Shown here one piece after another: positions 43,674 to 51,831 of a DNA stretch of 64,000 nucleotides. The stretch lies in contig JAEZXH010000008.1 of the NCBI GenBank assembly GCA_023442775.1, positions 26,809 through 90,808 of the forward strand, written 5' to 3'. Both the position numbers and the translations under genes were made by a program. The notes beneath the pieces were generated by a model, which saw nothing but the letters and a program-made list of their open reading frames with translations, was not told the origin of the DNA and did no database searches. Origin of the DNA: Bacillota bacterium. GTDB taxonomy: Bacteria > Bacillota > Clostridia > Tissierellales > Peptoniphilaceae. Position 1 is the stretch's first letter. Each line of letters opens with the position of its first letter.

Positions 43674-43728
43674 AAACCATATCGAGGGCCCTTTTCCCGA
43701 GTGGCCTTTGAACTGTTCGATATGGTTT
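43674..43728. repeat. 12-bp inverted repeat upstream of the M20 trio
   Basis: AAACCATATCGA (43674-43685) and its exact complement TCGATATGGTTT (43717-43728) are separated by 31 nt. It lies 43 nt before the -35 of the M20 trio and about 80 nt upstream of the divergent permease promoter. A dimeric repressor pair or mRNA hairpin is possible. Confidence 0.6.
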
Positions 43729-43770
43729 CATTTCGTGAACGGATGCGGGAATACGATACGCTTTCTTTTG

Positions 43771-43799
43771 TTGAGATTTTCTGACTTCAGGGGTATTCT
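43771..43799 (+). promoter_or_regulatory. Promoter of the three M20 genes
   Basis: TTGAGA (43771-43776), 17-nt spacer, TATTCT (43794-43799), 20 nt before the ATG at 43819. Confidence 0.7.
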
Positions 43800-43818
43800 T
43801 ATAGTAGGAGGTGGAACA

Positions 43819-44949
43819 ATGTATACCATGGAACAAGTTCTCGAGGTCGCTGTCCCTCTTCGTCAGCTCCTCCATGAGAACCCAGAAGCACCTGAACAAG
43901 AATTTAAGACCCGCGAAATCCTGAAGAATTTTTTGAGAGAGAACACCTCTCTCGAACTCGTGGAACACGAGCGCTGGTTCTATGCCATCCATCGTGAGGA
44001 AGGTGCGAAGGAGACCATTGCCTTTCGCGCGGACCACGATGCGATTATCTCCGAAGACGGAAAGGCCTTTCACGGCTGTGGCCACGATGGACACAGTGCC
44101 ATCCTCGCCGCAACGGCGATGTACCTCGAAGGCCGTACCGTGGGAAACAACATCGTCTTTCTCTTCCAACACGCGGAGGAAAATGGGGCCGGGGCCAAGG
44201 AGTGCGTCGCCCTCTTTGACGAAGTCCACGTCGATCGCATCTATGGCCTTCACAACATCCCGGGTCTGCCACTGAAGACCCTCTGCACGAAGCCGGGGCC
44301 CCTTCAATGTGCGTCCACGGGGATGATCGTCGAGGTAGAGGGGAAACAATCCCACGCTTCCGAGCCAGAAAACGGCATCAATCCCGTCTATGCCCTCTCG
44401 AGTCTTGTAAGAGAGCTAGAGCCCCTCTCCCTCTTCCGTGGATTTGGGCCCATTGACGAGGACCCCTTCCACTTCAAGGGCCTCGTATTGTGTACCATCG
44501 TGTCTCTGCGCGTCGGGGAGCAGGGCGCCTTTGGGGTGAGCCCCTCTCGTGCCCGGTTGGAGATGACGGTGCGCGCCGTCTTCGACGAGGACCTCACCGC
44601 CCTCATCGATTGGATCAAGGCCCGGATGGAAGAGCTCGCCAAGGAAAAGGGACTCAAGCTCTCCTTCGACTTCTCCGACACCTTCCCCGACACGGTCAAC
44701 GACGAGAAGATTACTGAGCACTGGTTCAAGGTCATGGAGGCGGCGGGATTTGAGACGCTGCGCCTAGAAAATCCCGTGCGGGCTTCCGAGGACTTTGGGG
44801 CCTACCTGAAGAAGAAACCCGGCTGCTATTTCTACGTCGGCGACGGAGACCACGCCGACGTGCACACCATTGAGTATGACTTCCCCGATGAAATCATCGA
44901 AACGGGCATCAAGGCATTTTGTGCCCTCGCCGAAAGTCATTTGGAGTAA
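43819..44949 (+). CDS. Divergent M20D-type amidohydrolase, trio member 1
   Basis: 376 aa. Metal-site motifs are FHGCGHDGHSAIL (Cys, His), FLFQHAEENGAGAKE (Glu pair), YGLHNIPG, EGKQSHASEP and VHTIEYDF. The usual RADMDALP is replaced by RADHDAI and the loop to the HxCGHD motif is about 10 residues shorter than in ordinary M20D enzymes. ATG 43819 follows AGGAGGTGG; the frame is open far upstream but without a start context. First of three tandem paralogues; cytoplasmic. Substrate unknown. Confidence 0.88.
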   Translation: MYTMEQVLEVAVPLRQLLHENPEAPEQEFKTREILKNFLRENTSLELVEHERWFYAIHREEGAKETIAFRADHDAIISEDGKAFHGCGHDGHSAILAATAMYLEGRTVGNNIVFLFQHAEENGAGAKECVALFDEVHVDRIYGLHNIPGLPLKTLCTKPGPLQCASTGMIVEVEGKQSHASEPENGINPVYALSSLVRELEPLSLFRGFGPIDEDPFHFKGLVLCTIVSLRVGEQGAFGVSPSRARLEMTVRAVFDEDLTALIDWIKARMEELAKEKGLKLSFDFSDTFPDTVNDEKITEHWFKVMEAAGFETLRLENPVRASEDFGAYLKKKPGCYFYVGDGDHADVHTIEYDFPDEIIETGIKAFCALAESHLE

Positions 44950-44960
44950 GGAGGATTGTC

Positions 44961-46070
44961 ATGATTGAGAAAGTTGTCGCCCTGAGAAAGCACCTTCACG
45001 CCCATCCCGAACCCTCAGAACAAGAGGTGGAGACGCGAAAGACCTTGATGAAGTTTATCGAGGACAACACAAAGAACACAAAGATCGTTGACAAGGGACG
45101 TTGGTTCTATGCGATCAAAGAAGAAGTGGGGGCGAAGGAGACCATCGCCCTGCGCGCCGACCACGACGCCATCATCTCCGAAGACGGCAAGGCCTTCCAC
45201 GGCTGTGGCCACGATGGACACAGTGCCATCCTCGCCGGCACCGTCCTCGCCCTCGATGAAGCCCAGACTGGGAAAAACGTCGTCTACATCTTCCAACACG
45301 CCGAGGAAAATGGCGCGGGGGCCAAGGAGTGCGTCGCCATCTTCGACGAGGTGAAGATTGACCGCATCTATGGTCTGCACAACTTCCCCGGCTTTGCCAA
45401 GGGAGAAGTCTACTCCATCCCCGGGACGATGATGTGCGCCTCCAAGGGGATGAGCCTCGCCTTTGAAGGGAAGCAATCCCACGCCTCGGAACCTGAAAAC
45501 GGCAACAACCCCGTCTACCCCATGGCAAAACTCGTGGAACTCGTGGCTCCTCTCGTAGAATTTCATGGGTATAAGCCCGTGGACTGGAACGGGGAGCACT
45601 TTGAGGACATGGTCCTTTGCACCATCGTCAGCGCAAAGGTTGGGGAGCAGGGCGCTTTTGGCGTGAGCCCCTCTCGTGGGGAGCTTGGATTCACCCTTCG
45701 CGCAGCGCGCCTTGAGGACTTGGATCACCTCTCGGAAGTGGTGGAACGGGAGGCGACGCGCCTCGCCGAAGAAGCTGGGGTCAAGGTGAGTTTCTCCTAC
45801 ACCGACGAATTTCCCGACACGGCGAACACCTTCGAAGAATATCGTCGTCTCCAAGACCTTCTCCCGAAGGAGGGCATCCCCTTCCATCGTCTGGAACAAC
45901 CCTTCCGTGGTTCTGAGGACTTTGGATGGTTTACAAAACACGTCCCCGGTTGCTACATGGTCCTCGGTTCTGGAGAGGATTACACCCCTCTTCACACCAT
46001 CGGCTACGACTTCCCCGACGAAATCATTCCTGCAGGGATTAAGACCTTCTGCGCCATTGTGAGGGGTTGA
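44961..46070 (+). CDS. Divergent M20D-type amidohydrolase, trio member 2
   Basis: 369 aa. Same special features as its neighbours: LRADHDAI, FHGCGHDGHSAIL, YIFQHAEENGAGAKE, YGLHNFPG, EGKQSHASEP and LHTIGYDF. ATG 44961 follows AAGGAGGATTGTC, 11 nt after member 1. The strong resemblance among the three indicates local duplication, while the lid domains differ enough for separate substrates. Confidence 0.88.
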   Translation: MIEKVVALRKHLHAHPEPSEQEVETRKTLMKFIEDNTKNTKIVDKGRWFYAIKEEVGAKETIALRADHDAIISEDGKAFHGCGHDGHSAILAGTVLALDEAQTGKNVVYIFQHAEENGAGAKECVAIFDEVKIDRIYGLHNFPGFAKGEVYSIPGTMMCASKGMSLAFEGKQSHASEPENGNNPVYPMAKLVELVAPLVEFHGYKPVDWNGEHFEDMVLCTIVSAKVGEQGAFGVSPSRGELGFTLRAARLEDLDHLSEVVEREATRLAEEAGVKVSFSYTDEFPDTANTFEEYRRLQDLLPKEGIPFHRLEQPFRGSEDFGWFTKHVPGCYMVLGSGEDYTPLHTIGYDFPDEIIPAGIKTFCAIVRG

Positions 46071-46071
46071 G

Positions 46072-47175
46072 ATGGAAGACATTCTCGCCCTGAGAAAGTC
46101 CCTGCACAACCACCCCGAGCTCTCGGAGCAGGAGGTGGAGACGAGAAACATCCTCAAGGACTTTCTCGCATCGCGGCTCAGTCACACCACCATCGTCGAT
46201 AAGGGCCGATGGTTTTACGCCATCAAGAGAGAGGAAGGGGCCACGGAGACCATCGCCTTTCGCGCCGACCACGACGCCATCCTAGGCGCCGAAGGTCCCT
46301 TCCATGGCTGCGGCCACGATGGACACAGTGCCATCCTCGCCGGAGCCGCCGTGGCCCTCGATGAGATTTCCACGGGGAAGAACCTCGTCTTTCTCTTCCA
46401 ACACGCCGAGGAAAACGGGGCGGGGGCCAAGGAGTGCGTCGCCCTCTTCGACGAGGTGAAGGTCGATCGCATCGTTGGCCTTCACAACTGGCCGGGGTTT
46501 CCCAAGAACGCCGCCGTGGTGAAGGACGGCACCTTTATGTGCGCCTCCCGTGGCCTCACCATCGCCATGGTGGGGAAACAGTCCCACGCCTCGGAGCCGG
46601 AGAACGGGAAGAATCCCATCTACGTCCTCTCCCAACTGGCGACGCGCCTCGAACCCCTCTCTCATTTCCACGGCTACGGCCCCGTGAATTGGGAGGGTGA
46701 GGAGTTTCTCTCCATGACCTTGGCCACCATCATCCACCTGAAGGTGGGGGAACAGGGAGCCTATGGAGTGAGTCCCTCCCAAGGGGAGTTGGCGGTGACG
46801 TTGCGCGGGGCTCGCGTTGAGGATTTGGACCGCTTGGAGGAAAAGGTCCGTGCCATGGCCCGTGACCTCGCAGAAGAGGCAGGGCTTTCTGTGGAGTTTT
46901 CCATCGCCGACGCCTTCCCCGATACGACCAATCCCAAGGAGGAAGTGGATCGGCTCCGCAAAATCTTCGCCGACGCCGGGGAAGAAGTGGTGGAGATGGA
47001 AGAGCCCATTCGAAGCTCTGAGGACTTTGGGTGGTATCAAAAGAAGATTCCCGGCGTGCTCTTCTTCCTGGGAAGCGGCAAGGACTGCCCGGAACTCCAC
47101 ACGAAGACCTACGAATTTCCCGACGATCTCCTAGAAAAGGGTGTGGAGCTCTTCAAAGAGATTGCCCTCGCCTAG
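46072..47175 (+). CDS. Divergent M20D-type amidohydrolase, trio member 3
   Basis: 367 aa. FRADHDAI, FHGCGHDGHSAIL, FLFQHAEENGAGAKE, VGLHNWPG and GKQSHASEP match members 1 and 2, and LHTKTYEF is the last His region. It begins one base after the stop of member 2, with its ribosome binding site GTGAGGGGTTGAG inside that gene. The terminator follows at once, closing the operon. Confidence 0.88.
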   Translation: MEDILALRKSLHNHPELSEQEVETRNILKDFLASRLSHTTIVDKGRWFYAIKREEGATETIAFRADHDAILGAEGPFHGCGHDGHSAILAGAAVALDEISTGKNLVFLFQHAEENGAGAKECVALFDEVKVDRIVGLHNWPGFPKNAAVVKDGTFMCASRGLTIAMVGKQSHASEPENGKNPIYVLSQLATRLEPLSHFHGYGPVNWEGEEFLSMTLATIIHLKVGEQGAYGVSPSQGELAVTLRGARVEDLDRLEEKVRAMARDLAEEAGLSVEFSIADAFPDTTNPKEEVDRLRKIFADAGEEVVEMEEPIRSSEDFGWYQKKIPGVLFFLGSGKDCPELHTKTYEFPDDLLEKGVELFKEIALA

Positions 47176-47185
47176 GTCATAAAAA

Positions 47186-47212
47186 AAGGCCCTCTTTCGA
47201 GGGTCTTTTTTA
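47186..47212. terminator. Terminator between the M20 trio and the Bce permease gene
   Basis: GGCCCTC-TTTC-GAGGGTC (one G-U pair) with T6 on the plus strand and A7 before it, so probably bidirectional. It overlaps the stop of the minus-strand permease gene. Confidence 0.85.
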
Positions 47213-49135
47213 GTGCTCGGGATGGAGGATGGTGCCGAGGAGCCGCCGGTTGGCAATGGAGCTACTGGCGCTGAAGAAGAGGAAGTAGGCAAGAGCGAAG
47301 ACGGCGTAGATCACGGCGAGGGTGGTGTAGAAGAGGTGCGCATCTGCGAGGCCGAGCATCATGAGAAACTTTCGGATGAGCACAGAGGCCACGAGGATGT
47401 GGACATAGGCGAGAAGAAGGGGCAAGAAGGCACTGCGCCGGGCCTGAGAGGCGTTGATGGCGGCGATGGTCTCCGGCTTCATCCCAATGCGCCACATGGT
47501 GGAGAAGCGCTTCTTCGCATCCTCGGCGTCGAGGAGTTGCTTGTAGTAGACATTCGTCGCCGTGGCCACGAGGTAGCTCACTGCGAGGACGATGCCCACG
47601 AAGTAGATGGAGCTAAAGAGGTGGAGAAATTCCAAGGAAATGGCACTCTTGAGGATGATCTTGTGGACATCCAAGTCGAGGGCGTGGGCGAGGGAGGCGC
47701 GGAGCTCTTCCGTCTTCGCCGGATCCTTGGCATCAAAGGAGAAGGTGATGTTCTCCTTGGCGTTTTTCGTCGTCGGCATAGAAGCCTCGGGGACGGTAAA
47801 GACGCTCTCGGACTTGTAGAAGGTCTGGGCCTCAGACCAGGGAAGGGGTGCATCGGAGAGCATATCCTTCGTCACCGTCAGCCCCTCCGCCGAGGCACCG
47901 GCTCCAATGTCTTCTCGGGTGGTGGCGAAGCGGAAGGCCTCTGGGGCCTCGTAGTCCACGTCAAAGCGCAAGGTGTCGTGGGTGATGGCCTCCGAGATGA
48001 CGGCCTCTCCTTCGAGGGGGTGGAAGGTGCCATTGTCCCAATTCCCCACGAGGAATTTGGAGTGGATGAAGGTCGTCTCTCCCATCTCGGCGCCGTGGGT
48101 GGCGACGAACTCTTTCAAGGTCTTCACCGTGTCCTCGACGGAAGTTTGGGAACGAGGCTTAAAGTTGATTTCGTGGGGGAAGCCGGTTTCGATGGCGTTT
48201 TCCACCCCACTAAAGAGGGTGCTCGTGGAGACGAGAAGAACGAGTGCCCCACAGGCGGTGATGCAGATGTTCGCGAGTCCCGAGGCCTCTCGGCGCACCG
48301 TGCTTCGCAACAGGGCGTTTCGCACATAGACCTTCGCCGAGGTGTGGGCAGAGAGGCGTTGAAGCAGGCGAAGGAGAAGGGGCAGGACGCCACGGAAGAG
48401 GGAATGGGTCCCCACCATGACGAGAGTCGAGGCGATAAAGAGATAGATGAGAGAATCCATCGGGGAGCGTACGGAGACGGCGATGAAGTACCCAAGTCCC
48501 ACGAGGACAAGTCCGAGGACAGTGTGGAGGGCGAGAAGGCTCTTCTTCACAGGGCGCTCGGTGCTCTCGAGGAGCATGGAGCGAGAATTCTTCTTCCGAA
48601 GGACGCGAAAGCTGGCCCCCATGGCGACGAGAGCCAAGAGGATTGCCGTCCCCACCATGGCGACAATGGCCAGGGGATTGGGGAAGAAGACGAGTGGCAG
48701 GGAAATCTGGGAGAGGCGAGAGAAGGCGGCGATGGCGAGGCCATAGAGGAGAAGGAGAAAGAAGACACTCCCCAAGAGGGTCTCGACGGTGAGAAGGAGA
48801 ATCTCACGGACGCCGACGCCAAAGAGTTCTCTTCGGGTGAGCCCTAAGATGAACCAGGTGGCGTATTCTCTCTGGCGCATGGTGGAGAGCCGCTTGTAGA
48901 GTCCATCGATGAAGAGGACGATGAACACGGTGTTGACGAACACGGCCAGTCCCAAGATCGTCTGCAAGTGGTTCATGTAGGGGAGCTCGGTGAGTCGATG
49001 GTCCGCAAAGAGGGAGGTGAGAAGCCCGGTAATGAAGAGGGTGAGGCCGAGGAGAATCCGATAGGGGATGTAGATCTCCCTGTGGCGACGGATGCCCTCC
49101 CGCGCCATGGTCCAGAGGACTTTCGAACGTTTCAT
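47210..49135 (-). CDS. BceB-like ABC transporter permease (peptide-antibiotic sensing and resistance)
   Basis: 641 aa with about ten helices and a large extracytoplasmic domain (about residues 310-510) between the seventh and eighth helices, the BceB/FtsX arrangement that flags bacitracin-type and lantibiotic peptides and signals to a BceS-type kinase. FtsX-like domains occur at about 60-200 and 530-620. Overlaps the ATPase gene by 4 nt. Specific antibiotic unknown. Confidence 0.9.
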   Translation of the reverse strand: MKRSKVLWTMAREGIRRHREIYIPYRILLGLTLFITGLLTSLFADHRLTELPYMNHLQTILGLAVFVNTVFIVLFIDGLYKRLSTMRQREYATWFILGLTRRELFGVGVREILLLTVETLLGSVFFLLLLYGLAIAAFSRLSQISLPLVFFPNPLAIVAMVGTAILLALVAMGASFRVLRKKNSRSMLLESTERPVKKSLLALHTVLGLVLVGLGYFIAVSVRSPMDSLIYLFIASTLVMVGTHSLFRGVLPLLLRLLQRLSAHTSAKVYVRNALLRSTVRREASGLANICITACGALVLLVSTSTLFSGVENAIETGFPHEINFKPRSQTSVEDTVKTLKEFVATHGAEMGETTFIHSKFLVGNWDNGTFHPLEGEAVISEAITHDTLRFDVDYEAPEAFRFATTREDIGAGASAEGLTVTKDMLSDAPLPWSEAQTFYKSESVFTVPEASMPTTKNAKENITFSFDAKDPAKTEELRASLAHALDLDVHKIILKSAISLEFLHLFSSIYFVGIVLAVSYLVATATNVYYKQLLDAEDAKKRFSTMWRIGMKPETIAAINASQARRSAFLPLLLAYVHILVASVLIRKFLMMLGLADAHLFYTTLAVIYAVFALAYFLFFSASSSIANRRLLGTILHPEH

Positions 49136-49878
49136 TGGACACCCCCAAGGGCGGAGAGGGAGTGGATGATGTCTCGTTGGAAGGACTCTTGGTCCTCATC
49201 GCCTCGGTAGATCTGGTGGTAGATGCGACCGTCCTTTAAGAAGAGAACGCGGCTTGCATAGCTGGCGGCGATGGAAGAGTGGGTCACCATGAGAATACTC
49301 TGTCCCTCTTCACGCAACTGCTCAAAGGTTTCGAAGAGGGTGCGGGCGGTCTTCGAGTCTAGGGCTCCCGTGGGCTCGTCGGCGAGGAGGAGCCGGGGAG
49401 AGATGGCGAGGGCGCGGGCGACGGCGGCGCGTTGTTGTTGTCCCCCAGAGAGTTCGTAGGGGTACTTCTTCGCCAGGGCCTCGATGCCCAAGTGCTTCAG
49501 TTCGTCACGGGCTCTCTTGTGTGCCTCTGCCGAGGATTTTCCCGCGAGGAGCAAGGGGAGGGCCACATTCTCTTCGACGTTAAAGATATCCAGGAGGCTA
49601 TAGTCTTGGAAGATATACCCCATGTGGTCCCGACGATAGAGGGCGCGGTTCTCGTCGGAAAAGGAGGTGATGGCCTTGCCGTCGAGGGAAATCTCTCCCG
49701 TCGTCGGGGTGTCCAGGAGGGCGATGAGGTTTAAGAGGGTACTCTTGCCGCTTCCCGATTCTCCCATGATGGCGACGAATTCCCCCTCTTCCAGAGAGAA
49801 ATCCACTTCTTTTAAGGCGTCAACACTCACCCCGAAGCGCGGCGAGTAGGTCTTGGAAACGTGTTGTACGTGTAGCAT
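49132..49878 (-). CDS. BceA-like ABC transporter ATP-binding protein
   Basis: 248 aa MacB/LolD-type ATPase. Walker A GESGSGKST, signature LSGGQQQRAAVA, Walker B LLLADEPTGALD and the family YIFQDYSLLDIFNVEENV segment. It precedes the BceB-like permease; a ribosome binding site AAAGGAGCTGAAAAG lies before ATG 49878. The 72-nt gap upstream separates it from the kinase gene and probably holds its own BceR-driven promoter. Confidence 0.92.
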   Translation of the reverse strand: MLHVQHVSKTYSPRFGVSVDALKEVDFSLEEGEFVAIMGESGSGKSTLLNLIALLDTPTTGEISLDGKAITSFSDENRALYRRDHMGYIFQDYSLLDIFNVEENVALPLLLAGKSSAEAHKRARDELKHLGIEALAKKYPYELSGGQQQRAAVARALAISPRLLLADEPTGALDSKTARTLFETFEQLREEGQSILMVTHSSIAASYASRVLFLKDGRIYHQIYRGDEDQESFQRDIIHSLSALGGVQ

Positions 49879-49950
49879 CTTTTCAGCTCCTTTCTTGGTG
49901 ATTCCAGTCTATCAAGACGAGGGCGAAAAGACGTGACAGAGGTCTAAAGC

Positions 49951-50880
49951 TCATCTTACATCTTTGTCACTTGGGAGGGCGAGGACGACGGTCGTCCCAA
50001 CTCCTTGGGTGGAGGCGATGGAAATCTCTCCACCGAGGCGGGTGAGAATTTCCTTGGCAAGGGAGAGGCCAATCCCCGTGCCCTGGCCAAAGCGGCGGCC
50101 ATTTTCTCCCGAGAACCCCCGATCGAAGACCCGAGGAAGGTCCTTTTTCGGGATTCCAATTCCCGTGTCGGTGATGGTGAGGGCCCTCCCGTCCCAGGAG
50201 AGGGAGATGGTTCCCTCGTCGGTATACTTGATTGCGTTTAGGAGGACTTGGTCCACCACGTAACCGAACCACCGAGAGTCGGAAATCATTGGGACGTCTA
50301 CGGCATCGAGGGAGACGGAGAGCCCCTTTGCGAGAAAGAGGTGGCGAAGGCGGCGCACCCGCTCTTGGCAAAAGGCCTTGGCGGGGAGGGGGCGAAAGAG
50401 AAAATCCTCTTGGCGAAACTCTTGGCGCAAGACCATGAGGAGTTGTTCCACATACCCCTCAATGCGAAAGACCTCGGGGAGGAGCTCCTCCCGGTGGAGG
50501 GTGCGACTCGTAAGGCCTAAGCGCAACGCGGCGATGGGGGTCTTGATCTCGTGGCTCCAGAGGAGGAGGTAGTCCTCTTCCTGTCGCCGCTCCTCTTCCA
50601 GGGCGAGGCGCAGTTCTCTCTCTTCGTCGAGGGCTCTCTGGGCCCTCTCTTGAAGGGTGACGAGCTCCCGAGAGATGGGGCGCTCAAGGAAATCCCTCTG
50701 GTCCTCGAGGAGCTGGCGATGGCCTAAGACTGCGAAGGCGAGAAAGAGAAGGCCGACGAGGAGAAGTTCATAGAGGAGCAAGGAGACGGGAAGATCAAAG
50801 GCGAGGGAGAAAAGGAGGATGAGTCCCTCGACGCTTAAGGCGAGGAGGAGAAGTCCCTTCCGGTAGGATCTATCCCACAT
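49951..50880 (-). CDS. BceS-like intramembrane-sensing histidine kinase
   Basis: 309 aa. Two membrane helices (about 8-28 and 32-52) with almost no loop, typical of BceS kinases that sense through the transporter. HisKA motif LLWSHEIKTPIAALRL, N box NAIKYT, G1 DTGIGIPKKDLPRVFDRGFSG and G2 GTGIGLSLAKEIL are intact. It starts 11 nt inside the response regulator gene. Its last codons contain the candidate BceR box. Confidence 0.93.
   Translation of the reverse strand: MWDRSYRKGLLLLALSVEGLILLFSLAFDLPVSLLLYELLLVGLLFLAFAVLGHRQLLEDQRDFLERPISRELVTLQERAQRALDEERELRLALEEERRQEEDYLLLWSHEIKTPIAALRLGLTSRTLHREELLPEVFRIEGYVEQLLMVLRQEFRQEDFLFRPLPAKAFCQERVRRLRHLFLAKGLSVSLDAVDVPMISDSRWFGYVVDQVLLNAIKYTDEGTISLSWDGRALTITDTGIGIPKKDLPRVFDRGFSGENGRRFGQGTGIGLSLAKEILTRLGGEISIASTQGVGTTVVLALPSDKDVR
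49956..49969 (-). promoter_or_regulatory. Candidate BceR-binding site upstream of bceAB-like genes
   Basis: On the minus strand TGACA-AAGA-TGTAA agrees with the TNACA-N4-TGTAA inverted repeat described for BceR-like regulators. It lies in the last codons of the kinase gene, about 80 nt upstream of the ATPase start, ahead of a weak -10 TAGACT (49911-49906) with no proper -35, as expected for an activated promoter. Confidence 0.55.
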
Positions 50881-51541
50881 AGTATCCCACTCGCACCTTG
50901 GTCCTAATGAGATCTCCCGCGCCGATGGTGGCGAGGGTTTGCCGGAGGCGACGAATGTGGACCGACAAGGTGTTGTCGTCGATGTAGACGTCGCTCATCC
51001 AGAGGGCGTCCATGAGGTCGGCACGGCGTACCACTTCGGGGGCAGCGCGCATGAGGACCGAGAGGCTCTTCGTCTCCGCCGCCGAGAGTTCCACGCTCTT
51101 GCCCTCGTAGGTGGCGCGAAGTTCCTCGGGATAGAGTGAGAGTCCCGCCACTGAGAGGGTGGAGTCCTCTTTGGAAAACTCGAAACTGCGGCGCAAAAGA
51201 GCGGAGATCTTCGCCTCGAGAAGCATCATGTCAAAGGGCTTCGTCACATAGTCGTCGGCGCCGAAGGAGAGGGCCTCAATGACGTGAATCCGCTCCGACG
51301 CCGAGGAGAGAAAGAGGATGGGGGTATTGATTTTTCGGCGGAGAGTGCGACACCAGGTAAACCCATTTTGCTCCGGCAAGGTCACATCCATGATGATGAG
51401 GTGGGGATCAAAGGCGAGACACTCCTCATCCACTGCGGTGAAGTCCTCGACGAGGCGCACCTCGTAGCCCCAAGCGGCGAGTTCTCGGGAGAGGCTACGT
51501 CTTAGGGCCTCATTGTCTTCGACGAGAAAGATGCGATACAT
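50870..51541 (-). CDS. BceR-like response regulator (OmpR family)
   Basis: 223 aa. Receiver domain 1-115 with the acidic pocket in LVEDNEA, phospho-acceptor Asp in LIIMDVTLPEQNG, and Lys in YVTKPFD; OmpR/PhoB winged helix 125-223 with VYIDDNTLSVHIRRLRQTL. Partner of the overlapping kinase; likely activates the ABC genes downstream. ATG 51541 follows AAAGGAGTTCC. Upstream lies only the tRNA-Pro terminator, so it may have basal readthrough expression. Confidence 0.93.
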   Translation of the reverse strand: MYRIFLVEDNEALRRSLSRELAAWGYEVRLVEDFTAVDEECLAFDPHLIIMDVTLPEQNGFTWCRTLRRKINTPILFLSSASERIHVIEALSFGADDYVTKPFDMMLLEAKISALLRRSFEFSKEDSTLSVAGLSLYPEELRATYEGKSVELSAAETKSLSVLMRAAPEVVRRADLMDALWMSDVYIDDNTLSVHIRRLRQTLATIGAGDLIRTKVRVGYYVG

Positions 51542-51578
51542 TGGAACTCCTTTCTAGAGGATGGTGGGGAAGAAAGAT

Positions 51579-51629
51579 AAAAAAGCACCTGGGAGAGGAC
51601 GAAAGGATTCGCCGTTTCCAGGTGCTTTT
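51579..51629 (-). terminator. Terminator of tRNA-Pro
   Basis: On the minus strand AAAAGCACCTGG and CCAGGTGCTTTTTT pair over about 12 bp around a 28-nt loop, followed by TTTTTTATC. Confidence 0.8.
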
Positions 51630-51634
51630 GAAGA

Positions 51635-51711
51635 TGGTCGAGATGACAGGATTTGAACCTGCGACCCCATGTCCCCCAGACATGTACGCTACCAAACTGC
51701 GCCACATCTCG
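51635..51711 (-). tRNA. tRNA-Pro (anticodon GGG)
   Basis: 77 nt with encoded CCA. Acceptor CGAGATG pairs with CATCTCG; anticodon arm CATGT-CTGGGGG-ACATG with GGG at 34-36; T arm GCAGG-TTCAAAT-CCTGT (one G-U). Discriminator A. Confidence 0.95.
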
Positions 51712-51726
51712 ATGCGCTTCTCGTTT

Positions 51727-51755
51727 ATTATAGCACCCCTTTTTGAAAGATGCAA
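51727..51755 (-). promoter_or_regulatory. Promoter of tRNA-Pro
   Basis: On the minus strand TTGCAT (51755-51750), 17-nt spacer, perfect TATAAT (51732-51727), 15 nt before the tRNA. Confidence 0.85.
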
Positions 51756-51794
51756 GAGACTTTTTCCGCACTTTTTTTGACGGGGCTTTTTGGG

Positions 51795-51800
51795 TACAAT
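51795..51800 (+). promoter_or_regulatory. Probable -10 of the MoxR/VWA operon
   Basis: TACAAT; the only TTGACG nearby (51777-51782) is 12 nt upstream, too close to act as -35. The start codon is 31 nt downstream. Confidence 0.5.
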
Positions 51801-51831
51801 AGAAGAACTGTTGTTGGAAAGAAGGATGACT

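Noticed and set aside
47213..48847. 544-codon open frame opposite the BceB-like permease gene
   Set aside because: Antisense shadow rich in Gly, Asp, Glu and His with no domain; the permease has the right context and length.
51777..51800. TTGACG-TACAAT as a full promoter for the MoxR gene
   Set aside because: Spacing is only 12 nt, so only the -10 was called.
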